Counted from the first letter of the stretch, positions 27,860-37,575 are shown. The stretch: 47,721 nt of DNA from a bacterium (GCA_021845685.1 JAJZVN010000017.1:1-47721); one strand, 5' to 3'. Made by a program: numbers and translations. Notes: a model not told the origin generated them from the letters alone.

Positions 27860-29626
27860 ATGAAATCTTTAAATAATCTTACGATTCACGAACTTCATGA
27901 GCTTTTAAAAAACAAAGAAATAAAAAGCGCCGATATAACAAATTATTATATAGAAAGAATAAAAAAAACGGATAGCGCAATAAATTCTTATATTTCTTTA
28001 GACTCTGAAGGAGCTGCCGAAGAAGCGGACAAAACCGACAAATATATTCAAAACATATTGGATAATAAAAGTAAAAGCAATAATGATCGCGGCAGCAACT
28101 ATCGCGACGGCAATAATAAAAACAGCGGTAATTCTTTTGACGAAAATGCTTTTCCATATTTAACGGGTATTCCTCTTTCAATTAAAGACATATTTTTAAT
28201 GAAAGGCAAAAAAACAACGTGCGCTTCAAAAATATTGGAAAATTTTATCAGCCCTTACGACTCTACCGTTATAAAAAGATTAAAAGAAAATAATTTTATT
28301 TTTCTCGGCAAAGTTAATATGGATGAATTTGCTATGGGCTCTTCCACTGAAAACTCTGCCTTTAAAACAACTAAAAATCCGTGGGATACAAAAAGAGTTC
28401 CCGGGGGTTCAAGCGGAGGTTCCGCTGCAAGCGTCAGCGCGGATTTATGCGCCGGCTCGTTCGGAACAGACACCGGGGGTTCAATTAGACAGCCTGCAAG
28501 TCTTTGCGGAGTAGTAGGGTTAAAACCAACATACGGAATGATTTCAAGATACGGAATTATTGCTTTCAGTTCTTCTTTAGACCAGGCAGGTCCTATTGCT
28601 AAAGATGTTTTAGATTCTGCAATTTTGCTTGAGGCAGTTTCAGGTTTTGACAGATTAGACTCTACATCAAGAAAATTTAAAATAAAAAAATATTCGGATA
28701 TTGTAAAAAAAGCCGATAAATCTAAAATAAAAGGTTTAAAGATCGGTATTCCTAAAGAATTTTTATCGGAAGGTTTAGATAAAGACATACTTTCAAATAT
28801 TCAGGAAATAAAAAATAATTTAAAAGAACTCGGAGCGGAAATAATTGAAATATCTCTTCCCGATACCGCATATTCTATCGCCGCATATTATGTCATAGCT
28901 ACCAGCGAAGCAAGTTCTAATCTTGAAAGATACGACGGGATTAGATACGGTTATCGTTTTGCTAAAAATAATAACGGCGGCAATACCAACTATCTTGACA
29001 ATAGCAGCCGCAAAGATGTTAATAATAACGGCGCACTCTACAATAGCAATAATAGTTATACTGCCGCTAATAATAATACAGGTAATTTAGATTCAGATTT
29101 AACAAATCTTTCAGGTATTGATATTGATACGTCAAAATTAAAAAATAATCTTGAAGAACTTTATGCTTATTCCAGAACAATAGGATTCGGAAAAGAAGTA
29201 AAAAGAAGAATTATGCTTGGAACTTTTGCTCTTTCGGCAGGATATTACGACGCATATTATAAAAAAGCTTCTCTGATAAGAAAACTTATTATTAAAAATT
29301 ATAAAGACGCTTTCGGTAAGGTTGACCTGATAATGGGTCCAACTTCGCCTACTCCTGCTTTTTTAATAGGCGAAAAAACCGATGACCCTTTAAGTATGTA
29401 TCTTTCGGATATCTACACTATATCCGTAAACCTTGCTTATCTGCCTGCCATGTCTTTACCTTCCGGGCTTACAAAAGAAAATAATCCGAACGGCGGCGGG
29501 CTTCCGATGGGTCTTCAAATTATTGCCCCGTGGTGTGCTGAAGACAAAATGCTGGAAACCGCTAAAATTATAGAAGACATTGTTGATTTCAGAAAAAAAT
29601 TTCAACCTGATTTAAATTTAATATAG
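27860..29626 (+). CDS. gatA: Asp/Glu-tRNA amidotransferase subunit A, with Asn-rich inserts
   Basis: The 588-residue amidase-signature protein has GIPLSIKDIF (catalytic Lys109), PGGSSGGSAASVSAD (cis-Ser near 184-185) and GTDTGGSIRQPASLCG (nucleophile Ser208), then VGLKPTYGMISRYG. It releases ammonia from glutamine for GatB. It is about 100 residues too long for the family: residues 68-96 and 369-425 are Asn/Ser/Gly-rich inserts. The second comes after IRYGYRFAKN and before LEELYAYSRTIGFG, in a surface region. It reads rightward although gatB and gatC read leftward, and its end is only 25 bp from the end of gatC. The C-terminus is normal (FRKKFQPDL). Confidence 0.96.
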   Translation: MKSLNNLTIHELHELLKNKEIKSADITNYYIERIKKTDSAINSYISLDSEGAAEEADKTDKYIQNILDNKSKSNNDRGSNYRDGNNKNSGNSFDENAFPYLTGIPLSIKDIFLMKGKKTTCASKILENFISPYDSTVIKRLKENNFIFLGKVNMDEFAMGSSTENSAFKTTKNPWDTKRVPGGSSGGSAASVSADLCAGSFGTDTGGSIRQPASLCGVVGLKPTYGMISRYGIIAFSSSLDQAGPIAKDVLDSAILLEAVSGFDRLDSTSRKFKIKKYSDIVKKADKSKIKGLKIGIPKEFLSEGLDKDILSNIQEIKNNLKELGAEIIEISLPDTAYSIAAYYVIATSEASSNLERYDGIRYGYRFAKNNNGGNTNYLDNSSRKDVNNNGALYNSNNSYTAANNNTGNLDSDLTNLSGIDIDTSKLKNNLEELYAYSRTIGFGKEVKRRIMLGTFALSAGYYDAYYKKASLIRKLIIKNYKDAFGKVDLIMGPTSPTPAFLIGEKTDDPLSMYLSDIYTISVNLAYLPAMSLPSGLTKENNPNGGGLPMGLQIIAPWCAEDKMLETAKIIEDIVDFRKKFQPDLNLI

Positions 29627-29651
29627 AGCTTAATTTATCTATATTTTATAT

Positions 29652-30005
29652 TCACTCAATTACAGGAGGCACGATAAAATAACCGAATTTTGAACCCGGG
29701 GCATCCAATTCAAATTCAGGAGAATTTTCTTTTACGATATTATAATCAAAGCTTTCGTCTTTTTCTGAAATCTTATCGTTTCTGTAATCTCCAAGATTAA
29801 ATTTTGTTTCAATTCCTAAATCAATAAGATTTTCATAATCCATCTCTTCTATAATATCTTTAACTTTTGAAGTATCGGCATTTGAAAGAACATTTATATA
29901 ATCTAATATTTTACTTAATTCAGATTCAAACACTGAGGCATCGTTATCGTTTAAATTCAGTTTTGCAAGCTTCATCACATGTTTTATATCAATATTTTCG
30001 CTCAT
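29652..30005 (-). CDS. gatC: Asp/Glu-tRNA amidotransferase subunit C
   Basis: The 117-residue protein matches GatC: IKHVMKLAKLNLNDND at the start, then FESELSKILDYINVL, and near the end SPEFELDAPGSKFGYFIVPPVIE, in which a DAPGxxxGYFxVPxVIE ending is typical. GatC wraps the GatA-GatB interface. It has a slight excess of acidic residues in the middle (VKDIIEEMDYENLIDLG). An AAGGAA sequence is a modest ribosome-binding site. It is convergent with gatA rather than leading it, which is unusual. Confidence 0.93.
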   Translation of the reverse strand: MSENIDIKHVMKLAKLNLNDNDASVFESELSKILDYINVLSNADTSKVKDIIEEMDYENLIDLGIETKFNLGDYRNDKISEKDESFDYNIVKENSPEFELDAPGSKFGYFIVPPVIE

Positions 30006-30025
30006 ATTTTTTCCTTCTTTTTAAG

Positions 30026-30202
30026 GTATCCGATTTATTTATTCCCTTACTCCTAATTGAGTTTTACTAAAGTTTAATCAAGATTTAAATTATAATAATG
30101 ATTTAAACAATCTTTTGAAAAAGAGGTCAGATTAATTTTCCGCATAAAAGTTGTAATTTAAAAAAAGCATTATTGGCGGAAAAAAAATCAGGCCTCTTTT
30201 TC
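30026..30202 (+). mobile_element. Repeat element R4, copy 1 (about 177 bp)
   Basis: This begins GTATCCGATTTATTTATTCC and continues through TACTCCTAATTGAGTTTT, GATTTAAATTATAATAATG and ATGATTTAAAC. It ends in a long hairpin whose 27-base arms (30117-30143 and about 30176-30202, including GAAAAAGAGG / CCTCTTTTTC and TTTTCCGC / GCGGAAAA) have four mismatches. The whole block recurs inverted at 42119-42311. It sits between gatC and uvrD, fills most of that gap and has no coding capacity. It could be a mobile repeat, a terminator module or a small RNA. Confidence 0.7.
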
Positions 30203-30337
30203 TTATTAAACAATTTATTATAATGTTATTTAACTTAATAATCATAATCGTCTATTAATTATTCCAAGTTTTACGCAATAACTCAACAAGTATATAAGTA
30301 TATAAGTATTATATATTAACTATTTTTATTTTTACAG

Positions 30338-32794
30338 CTAATAGTCATAATCGTCTATTAATTCTTCTATACAGTATTCAGGTATTTCCGATAAAAACCT
30401 TGAAGGCATATTATAACAAAAATCTCTTCCGAGTTTTCTTCTCTTTGATAAAGTTAAATATAATTTTTCTTTTGCTCTTGTTATGCCTACATAACACAGT
30501 CTTCTTTCTTCTTCTATAGCCGACTGGTCCATAAGAGATCTTGAATGCGGGAAAGTATTTTCTTCCATTCCAGTTAAAAAAACGACGGGAAATTCCAATC
30601 CTTTTGCGCTATGCAATGTCATCAAAGAAACAAATGAATTATCCAATGTATTATTGCTATTATAACTGCTGTTGCCGTCAGATAATTTGCCTGCATTGTT
30701 TATTTCGTCATTTATGGCGCTCTGGTCTAAGAAATCAGCAATATCGCCAAATTCCATAGATGCATTTATAAGCTCTTCAATATTTTCTATCCTGTTCTGA
30801 TTTATTATATTATTATCGTCGTTTGATTTATCGGATAATCCTTTAAGCATAGCTTCATACCCCGATTCTTTGTAAATCAGGTTTATAACAGATGCGGCAT
30901 TTAATATTTCGTCTCCGTTATATATGTAAATTTCTTTATTAATAACAATACTGTTGTCGATTCTGGTGCTGCTATCGCTACTCATGCCGACAACGGCATT
31001 AGCATTGGCATTAGTATTAGCATTAATTTCATTATCGGTATTAATATCACTGTTAAAAATAGATACTTCATTTAAAGTATTATTGCCAATTTCAATATTT
31101 TTATCATTTTTTTCTTTTTCCGGTTTTTCGAAAAAAATCAAAATCCTTGCTTTTTCTATTAAATCAAAATAATTTTTAATATTCTTAATTTTAGATTTTA
31201 AAATGCCGTTAAACAAACCGGCTTTATAGGATTCTAATAAATCCATATTATTCTGCCTCGCCGTCTCTTCCATATTTTTAACGGTTTTTTCACCGATGCC
31301 GATAGGTATAGCCTGAACGCTTCTTTCAAAATTTACCGTATCTTTTGGATTAACGGCAAACCTGAGATAAGATAAAATGTCTTTTATTTCCATTCTTTGA
31401 TAAAACTTAAATCCGCCGTATATGTTATAAGAAACATTTTCTTTTAAAAGCATATCTTCTATAATTCTTGATTGTCTGTTTGCTCTGTATAAAACTGCTA
31501 TATCCGATTTTGAATAACCGTCAAATCTTATCAATCTTTTTATTTCTCTTGCTATATAAACAGCTTCGCTTATATCGCTGCCGGCTTTATAAACAGTTAT
31601 TATGCTGCCGTTTTCTTTGTCGGTTCTAAGAGTTTTAGGCTTTCTTCTTTTATTCTCGCTTACTAAACCAGAAGCCGCCGCCAGTATGTTTTTTGACGAT
31701 CTATAATTTTTTTCTAATTTTATAACCTTACATCCTTTAAAATAATCTTCAAATCTTAAAATATTTTCTACATTTGCTCCCCTAAAACTGTAAATAGACT
31801 GATCATCGTCACCTACAACGCAAATATTGTTGTGATTTTTACATAAGAGTTTAATAAGTTTATCCTGAGCAAGATTAGTGTCTTGAAATTCATCAACCAT
31901 AATATACTTATAGCGGTTTGAATAATAATCTATTATATCGGGAAAATTAGCGAACAGCTTTACCGTATTAAAAATCATATCGGCAAAATCCATCGCATTG
32001 TTTTCCTTAAGCCTTTTTTGATATTCTTCATAAATTTTTGCGAGATTTTCATCCCATGGTTTAATATTTGAAAAAGCTTCTTCGCATGTTATTAAAGAAT
32101 TTTTATTTTTTTCTACAAAATATTTTACTTTTGACGGAGTAAATATTTTTTCGTTTATATTCAGAGCTTTTATTGAAGCATTAATGAGTTTTGAGGCATC
32201 GTCGTCGTCCATTATCACGAAAGATGAATTATAGCCTAATGCAGATGCATGTTTTCTCAGCACTTTAAGGCAAAAAGAATGGAATGTGGAAAACTCCGGC
32301 AATGAAGGTGTAAACTCTTGAAAATTTTGGTAATTATTGACTTCGCTGCCACTGCTATTATAGTTATTATCTGCTGTATTATTGCGGCTATTATTTATTA
32401 AACCGTCATTCTCATAATTATTTTTGTTATTATTATTATATTCACTATTATTATAATTTTTTTTAGGATTATTATTACTATTGCCGTCATGATAATCATT
32501 ATTTAGATGAGGCGCGGTATCGGTCTGAAATTTTGTACTGTGTGATTTATTTGCAATTAATTTTTTAATTCTTTCTTTCATTTCTTTAGCTGCTTTGTTT
32601 GTAAACGTAACGCCCAGAATATTATAAGATTTTGCTTTGCCTGTTTCTATCAAATGCAGCGCTCTTAACGTAATAACCCGTGTTTTCCCGGAACCCGCTC
32701 CCGCAAGTATAAGAAGAGGCCCTTCGGTGCATTTAACAGCCTCAAGCTGTTCTGCGTTTAAACCGTCTAAATAATTATAATTTGACTGTTTCAT
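30338..32794 (-). CDS. UvrD/PcrA-type superfamily 1 DNA helicase, with Asn-rich inserts
   Basis: The 818-residue protein has LNAEQLEAV, Walker A LAGAGSGKTRV (residues 31-40), GVTFTNKAAKEM, STFHSFC, VDEFQDTN with Walker B, VVGDDDQSIYSFRGA, LEKNYRSS, LMTLHSAKGLEFPVVF and EERRLCYVGITRA. That is the complete SF1A helicase motif set, of the UvrD/PcrA group that unwinds DNA 3' to 5' in repair and replication restart. Asn-rich inserts fill residues 82-162 (between motifs Ia and the next), about 565-640 and about 725-740, all in subdomain loops. Symbol left blank because uvrD, pcrA and rep cannot be separated here. No Shine-Dalgarno sequence is visible. Confidence 0.93.
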   Translation of the reverse strand: MKQSNYNYLDGLNAEQLEAVKCTEGPLLILAGAGSGKTRVITLRALHLIETGKAKSYNILGVTFTNKAAKEMKERIKKLIANKSHSTKFQTDTAPHLNNDYHDGNSNNNPKKNYNNSEYNNNNKNNYENDGLINNSRNNTADNNYNSSGSEVNNYQNFQEFTPSLPEFSTFHSFCLKVLRKHASALGYNSSFVIMDDDDASKLINASIKALNINEKIFTPSKVKYFVEKNKNSLITCEEAFSNIKPWDENLAKIYEEYQKRLKENNAMDFADMIFNTVKLFANFPDIIDYYSNRYKYIMVDEFQDTNLAQDKLIKLLCKNHNNICVVGDDDQSIYSFRGANVENILRFEDYFKGCKVIKLEKNYRSSKNILAAASGLVSENKRRKPKTLRTDKENGSIITVYKAGSDISEAVYIAREIKRLIRFDGYSKSDIAVLYRANRQSRIIEDMLLKENVSYNIYGGFKFYQRMEIKDILSYLRFAVNPKDTVNFERSVQAIPIGIGEKTVKNMEETARQNNMDLLESYKAGLFNGILKSKIKNIKNYFDLIEKARILIFFEKPEKEKNDKNIEIGNNTLNEVSIFNSDINTDNEINANTNANANAVVGMSSDSSTRIDNSIVINKEIYIYNGDEILNAASVINLIYKESGYEAMLKGLSDKSNDDNNIINQNRIENIEELINASMEFGDIADFLDQSAINDEINNAGKLSDGNSSYNSNNTLDNSFVSLMTLHSAKGLEFPVVFLTGMEENTFPHSRSLMDQSAIEEERRLCYVGITRAKEKLYLTLSKRRKLGRDFCYNMPSRFLSEIPEYCIEELIDDYDY

Positions 32795-32812
32795 ATTTTT
32801 TTATTGTTTTCA

Positions 32813-32930
32813 CTTATCTCAAATTCACCGTTTTTATTATTATAAAATTATAACTTATTGATATTGTTGCATTTTATTTTTTATTTTGTAGTCCCCATAG
32901 ACATTTTTATTGTCCCCATAAATATAGTAA
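32813..32930. mobile_element. MITE-like element R3, truncated copy 2
   Basis: The conserved R3 inner sequence (TATTATAAAATTATAACTTA, TTTTGTAGTCCCC, CCCCATAAATATAGTAA) is present, but the left terminus is degraded (TTATCTCAAATTCACC). The right third, including the GAAGTCGGGTTAA end, is missing where a TTATTTA tract begins. Confidence 0.75.
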
Positions 32931-32931
32931 A

Positions 32932-33061
32932 ATTTATATTTATTTATTATTTATTATTTATTATTTATTATTTATTATTTATATTTATTATTTATTATTT
33001 ATTATTTATTATTTATTATTTATATTTATTATTTATTATTTATATTTATTATTTATTATTT
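32932..33061. repeat. TTTATTA/TATTTAT heptanucleotide tract
   Basis: About 130 bases of TTTATTA units, broken by a few TTTATAT variants, lie between the truncated R3 element and the end of glmS. They appear to have replaced the missing R3 end. A frame reads through (YYLLFIIYYLLF) but this is repeat translation, not a gene. Confidence 0.9.
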
Positions 33062-33129
33062 TCTTCTATATTAAATAATTGTAAAGCAGCTAATCGGTTT
33101 TTATAATTTTTTTTATTATTTTAACAAAT

Positions 33130-35316
33130 TTATTCTACCGTCACACTTTTTGCTAAATTTCTCGGCTGGTCTATATCTGTTCCTTTCAAAGCGGCAATAT
33201 GGTATGCAAAAAGCTGAAGCGGAACGGTAAATAATATAGGACTCAAAATTTCCGAAGTATCGGGGATTTTTATTAAATCTGATAATCCTTTTATATCAGG
33301 ATTATAATCGGCTAATGCTATGACGCGTCCGCCTCTCGCTTTAATTTCTTCTATGTTGGAAATAGTTTTAGGCGCAAGCAGATTGTTAGATAAAAGAAAC
33401 ATAACAGGCATATTTTCGTCAACAAGCGCAATAGGACCATGCTTCATTTCTCCCGAAGGATAGCCTTCGGCATGTATATAGGATATTTCTTTTAATTTCA
33501 GTGCGCCTTCAAGCGCAACCGGATATAAAATACCTCTGCCGAGATATAAAAAATTTGAGCTTTTATAGTATTTTTTTGCAATATTTTGTATGCTTTCGTT
33601 AAGGGATAAAATTTCTTCAATCTTTTGAGGCAGCAAAATTAAATCGCTAAAGAACTTATCCGAAATGCTGCAATTTATACCCATTTCCTGCCTTAAATAA
33701 AGAGCAAAAAGTATGCCGCATAATACCTGAGAAGTAAATGCTTTCGTAGAAGCAACGCCTATTTCCGGTCCTGCATGGGTATATATTACTCCTTTGTTGG
33801 AAAGAGTCGTTATCTGCGAACCCGGAACATTGCAAATTGATATAATTTTTGCTTTTCTGCCCCTTACAATTTCCAACGCGCTGTTTGTATCCGCGGTTTC
33901 GCCTGATTGCGAAACACCAACGACAATATCTGTTTCTTGAACCGGAAATCTTCCGTATCTAAATTCTGAACCATAATCTACTGTAACAGGCAAGCCGCAG
34001 AGATTTTCAATAACATTTTTAATGATTAGCGAAGCATAATAAGACGAACCGCAAGCAATAAAAATAACTCTATCAGCTGAAGCAATATCTTTTTTTGTAA
34101 GCCTTAGTCCTTCCAAAGCTATTTTGGCATTTCCAAAATTTTTTAAATTTATATTACTTATATTACTTATATTACTTATATTACTTATATTACTTATATT
34201 ACTTATATTACTTGAGTTATTTGTATTATTTATATTATTTTGATTGCTTTGATTGTTTGCATTGTTTGCATGCGCAGAATTTTTTCCGTCTGAATTATTA
34301 AAAATATTCCCATTATTTTGTCTGTATGCTTTAATATCATCAATATTATTTTTATCAGCAGCTCCGTGCGCTTCGCGGCCGGCTCTTTTTGTATTCGTTT
34401 TCTTAAATAAAATTCTTGAATTAAAACCTTCAAGAATACTTGACGGCTGTTCAAAAATTTCCTTCTGCATAAAATGGGAAAAGCCTGATTTAGCAGATTT
34501 AGAAGCATCCCATTTTATAGTATTAACTTCAATTTTTGATTTCTTGCCTTTAAAGTTTATTATGTCTAATTTACCATCATTATAATAAGCAATTTCTCCA
34601 TTTTTTAAATATATAACATCGTTTGAATATTCAAGCAATGCGGAAATATCGCTTGCAACAAATAAATTTTTGTCTTTTTTTGCAAGGACAAGCGGCGGAC
34701 CAAATTTTACGGCAGCCATAGCTTTTTCTTTTGCGTATAAAATAGCTATCGCAAAAGAACCTTTCAATTCCAATGACGATTTTCTTACCGCTTCAAGAAA
34801 AGAATTTCCTTTTAAAATATAATCTTCAATTAAATGAGCAATAATCTCTGAATCGGTTTCGGTTTTAAATTTATGATTATTCTTTAAAAGTTTTTCTTTT
34901 AATTGCAGATAATTTTCTATTATACCGTTATGAACAATTGCAATATCTCCCGAGCAATCCAGATGCGGATGCGCATTCTCGTCGCTCGGTTTCCCGTGCG
35001 TAGCCCATCTTATATGCCCTATAGCAAGTTCGGATTGGATAGTCACATTGGATGAAATAGGATTGGATTTAATCGCATTAGATGAAATTGCATTATGTAA
35101 GTTCTGGCTTTTACATTGAATTTCCGCTATCTCCGTAAAAAGATTGATAAGTTTTCCCGACTTTTTAATATATTTTATATTATTATAGTTTAAATCAAAA
35201 TATGCTATACCTGAAGAATCATAACCTCTGTATTCTAAATTTTTCAGTCCGTTAAGAACAACTGCAACACCGCTTTCTTCGGGTATATTCCCCGCAAAAC
35301 CCATTATTCCGCACAT
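33130..35316 (-). CDS. glmS: Glucosamine-6-phosphate synthase, with Asn-rich insert
   Basis: The 728-residue protein starts MCGIMGFAGN, with Cys2 as glutaminase nucleophile, then YRGYDSSG, GHIRWATHGKPSDENAHPH and HNGIIENY. Two SIS domains follow (FIACGSSYYASL, VGVSQSGETADT, and EGALKLKEISYIHAEGYPSG), ending DQPRNLAKSVTVE. It makes glucosamine-6-phosphate from fructose-6-phosphate and glutamine. It is some 115 residues too long: residues 303-394 are an Asn/Ser-rich insert in the linker between glutaminase and isomerase domains, and residues 67-94 a smaller one. The linker controls ammonia channelling between sites, so this position is notable. No glmS ribozyme is apparent in the leader. Confidence 0.96.
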   Translation of the reverse strand: MCGIMGFAGNIPEESGVAVVLNGLKNLEYRGYDSSGIAYFDLNYNNIKYIKKSGKLINLFTEIAEIQCKSQNLHNAISSNAIKSNPISSNVTIQSELAIGHIRWATHGKPSDENAHPHLDCSGDIAIVHNGIIENYLQLKEKLLKNNHKFKTETDSEIIAHLIEDYILKGNSFLEAVRKSSLELKGSFAIAILYAKEKAMAAVKFGPPLVLAKKDKNLFVASDISALLEYSNDVIYLKNGEIAYYNDGKLDIINFKGKKSKIEVNTIKWDASKSAKSGFSHFMQKEIFEQPSSILEGFNSRILFKKTNTKRAGREAHGAADKNNIDDIKAYRQNNGNIFNNSDGKNSAHANNANNQSNQNNINNTNNSSNISNISNISNISNISNISNINLKNFGNAKIALEGLRLTKKDIASADRVIFIACGSSYYASLIIKNVIENLCGLPVTVDYGSEFRYGRFPVQETDIVVGVSQSGETADTNSALEIVRGRKAKIISICNVPGSQITTLSNKGVIYTHAGPEIGVASTKAFTSQVLCGILFALYLRQEMGINCSISDKFFSDLILLPQKIEEILSLNESIQNIAKKYYKSSNFLYLGRGILYPVALEGALKLKEISYIHAEGYPSGEMKHGPIALVDENMPVMFLLSNNLLAPKTISNIEEIKARGGRVIALADYNPDIKGLSDLIKIPDTSEILSPILFTVPLQLFAYHIAALKGTDIDQPRNLAKSVTVE
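34151..34213 (-). repeat. Seven perfect 9-bp units inside glmS
   Basis: ATATTACTT repeats seven times and encodes a (Ser-Asn-Ile)n run within the inter-domain linker. Copy changes would keep the frame. Confidence 0.92.
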
Positions 35317-35338
35317 GTATTTATTTGTAATAAATAAT

Positions 35339-35430
35339 AAAAATTAATTTAATTATATTTGTTTAATTTAATTATATTTGTTTATATTTAATTATATTTA
35401 TATTTGTTTATATTTAATTATATTTGTTAA
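35339..35430. repeat. AATTATATTTGTTTATATTT-type tandem repeats
   Basis: Several copies of TTTAATTATATTTGTT, some with an extra TATAT, lie upstream of glmS and next to an R3 element. No ribosome-binding site is visible before the glmS ATG. Confidence 0.75.
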
Positions 35431-35436
35431 AACTTG

Positions 35437-35594
35437 TTGACCCAACTTTATCGTTTTTATTATTATAAAATTATAACTTATTGATATTGTTGCATTTTAT
35501 TTTTTATTTTGTAGTCCCCTCTATACATTTTTGTTGCCCCCATAAATATAGTAATATCAATATGCTGCTGTTAATTATGGTGAAGTCGGGTTAA
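35437..35594. mobile_element. MITE-like element R3, copy 3
   Basis: The ends TTGACCCAACTTTA and TGAAGTCGGGTTAA are imperfect inverted repeats. The inside is nearly identical to the 15490 copy, including TTTTGTAGTCCCC and CAATATGCTGCTG. It lies between glmS and glmU, which are on the same strand. Confidence 0.8.
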
Positions 35595-35657
35595 GATTTA
35601 TTAAAATTTGTATTATATTTTGTCTTATATGTATTTTGTGTTATATATATTATAATA

Positions 35658-37379
35658 TTATACATTTTCATTATCTATATTTTTTAATTCCTTTAATTTT
35701 TTTAACCTTTTTAGCGTCCATCCTTCTTTGTTAATTTGTTTAATCCTTGAAAGAGCAAGGCTTCCTTCCGGAACATTTTTAACAACGGTTGTGCCTGAAG
35801 CCACATAAGAATTTTTCTCAATAGTAACAGGAGCTATTAGTTGAGAATCCGAACCTATAAAACAGTTATTTTTTATAATTGTCTTATGCTTATTGAAGCC
35901 GTCATAATTACAAGTGATGACGCCTGCGCCAATATTAACGTTATCTCCTATTTCGCTATCTCCGATATAAGACAAATGAGATGCTTTAGAGTTTACCCCT
36001 ATAACAGAATTTTTAACTTCTACAAAATTTCCAATTTTAGCATTATTCTTTATATAAGTTTTAGGTCTTAATCTGGCAAAAGGTCCAATATTTACTTCAT
36101 CCCTGACAATCACGTCTTCAAGAACCGAATAGCTTTTAATAACCGAATTTTTGCCTATGACAGAATTTTTAACTATTGCTCCGCATTCTATAACTGCATT
36201 TTCACCTATTTTAGAATTGCCCGATAAAAAACATCCCGGATATAGAGTTGCTTTTTCTGAAATAGCAACATTACTTCCTATATAGATATTATCCGTTGAA
36301 ATAAAATTAACATCTTGTTTTTCTATTAAATCGTTTATAATTCTTTTCTGCATTAAGCCGCTGCATTGCATAAGCTCGATTTTGGTATTTACTCCCATAA
36401 GTTCATATTTATTATAATCGTTTACTCCGACAAAACTTTGAACTTTTAATGACTGGTTGTAAAATATTGAAATAATATCGGTTAAATAATATTCTTTTTT
36501 AGAATTATTGTTGTCTATAAAATTTATAAAATTTGTAAAATGTTTTAACTTAATCGCATAAATGGCTGAATTGACTTCTTTTATGATTTGAAGAGCGTTA
36601 TTATCAGGGTATTTTGCTATTTCTTGCTGTTCAATGATACTTTTAACAAAATTTTTATCGTCTTTTAATATCCTTCCATAAGAAAAAGGATTTTCGGTTT
36701 CAAAAGACAAAACGGTCAAATCATCGTCTGACTCATTATGAAATTTTATTAATTTATACAGAGTATCTTTAGTTATTAAAGGCACATCACAAGGTAAAAT
36801 TAATATATTTTCGGCATTGCCGCTATTTTTATTAATACTTTCAAGTAATTTAGCAGCTTGTTTAGCCGCATCGCCGGTTCCTAAATATTTATCCTGAACG
36901 GCAAAATCTATGGTTATTCCACAATTTTTAAAAATATACTCATTTTTAATATAATCTTTTATTTGCTCTCCTTTATGCCCTATAACTATTATTATTCTGT
37001 CTATTATACCTGTTGAATTATAATCTATATTATCATTATCCTTTTTAAATATTTTATCTGCATTATTTATAGAATTAATAGAATTAATAGAATTAATATT
37101 TTTATTATTTATACCATTTTTTATATTAATAGTTTTTGTAGTTATTGCTTTGGACGACAAAGGTATTCCGCTATTATTTATATTATTTATATTATTTATA
37201 TTATTTATATTATTTATATCCATTGAATTGTTTATTTTCAAAAGTTCGGATATGATATAATATATCATAGGCTTTTCTAAAATAGGCACTAAACCCTTGG
37301 GGACATCGGAACGCATTCTTATGCCCAAGCCTCCCGCAAGAATTACGGCAGTATAATTAGTCTTCTTAATTGTATTCAT
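35658..37379 (-). CDS. glmU: Bifunctional UDP-GlcNAc pyrophosphorylase/GlcN-1-P acetyltransferase, with Asn-rich insert
   Basis: The 573-residue protein opens with VILAGGLGIRMRSDVPKGL, the nucleotidyltransferase motif, then LGTGDAAKQA, LPCDVPLIT and FSYGRI. From about residue 360 a left-handed beta-helix of hexapeptide repeats begins (GENAVIECGAIVKNSVIGKN), with RLRPKTYIKNNAKIGNFVEV, KASHLSYIGDSEIG and NIGAGVITCNYDG. It performs the last two steps to UDP-GlcNAc, the precursor of peptidoglycan and LPS. About 115 residues exceed the usual length: residues 49-123 are an Asn/Ile/Ser insert early in the first domain, partly made of perfect 9-bp units. It pairs logically with glmS just downstream. 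Confidence 0.96.
   Translation of the reverse strand: MNTIKKTNYTAVILAGGLGIRMRSDVPKGLVPILEKPMIYYIISELLKINNSMDINNINNINNINNINNSGIPLSSKAITTKTINIKNGINNKNINSINSINSINNADKIFKKDNDNIDYNSTGIIDRIIIVIGHKGEQIKDYIKNEYIFKNCGITIDFAVQDKYLGTGDAAKQAAKLLESINKNSGNAENILILPCDVPLITKDTLYKLIKFHNESDDDLTVLSFETENPFSYGRILKDDKNFVKSIIEQQEIAKYPDNNALQIIKEVNSAIYAIKLKHFTNFINFIDNNNSKKEYYLTDIISIFYNQSLKVQSFVGVNDYNKYELMGVNTKIELMQCSGLMQKRIINDLIEKQDVNFISTDNIYIGSNVAISEKATLYPGCFLSGNSKIGENAVIECGAIVKNSVIGKNSVIKSYSVLEDVIVRDEVNIGPFARLRPKTYIKNNAKIGNFVEVKNSVIGVNSKASHLSYIGDSEIGDNVNIGAGVITCNYDGFNKHKTIIKNNCFIGSDSQLIAPVTIEKNSYVASGTTVVKNVPEGSLALSRIKQINKEGWTLKRLKKLKELKNIDNENV
37174..37218 (-). repeat. Five perfect 9-bp units inside glmU
   Basis: TTATTTATA repeats five times and encodes an (Asn-Ile-Asn)n run in the N-terminal domain insert. 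A second, 9-bp type (TAGAATTAA) follows near 37070-37097 and encodes (Asn-Ser-Ile)n. Confidence 0.9.
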
Positions 37380-37575
37380 ATGTATTATATATTATGTATT
37401 ATGTATTATGTATTATGCATGTTTAGCTATTTTTTATACATCTCAAAATTACCTATGCAAATTTATATACGGATTCCAGATTCCTGATTCCCTGCTTTTA
37501 CTGAAATGACTGCATACTATATTAATTTATTATTCAATGTATAAATTATATACTTAATTTAATAAAAAATAATTT

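Noticed and set aside
28255-28788. 177-residue antisense frame within gatA
   Set aside because: It overlaps the most conserved amidase region of gatA; base composition follows the gatA codons and no independent signal is seen.
32858-33106. 82-residue hydrophobic frame (IYYLLFIIYYLLF)
   Set aside because: It is the translation of the truncated R3 element and the TTTATTA tract, not a membrane protein gene.
35317-35657. glmS ribozyme or riboswitch in the glmS leader
   Set aside because: The leader is filled by A/T repeats and an R3 element; I see no structured core, and this ribozyme is mainly found in Firmicutes.
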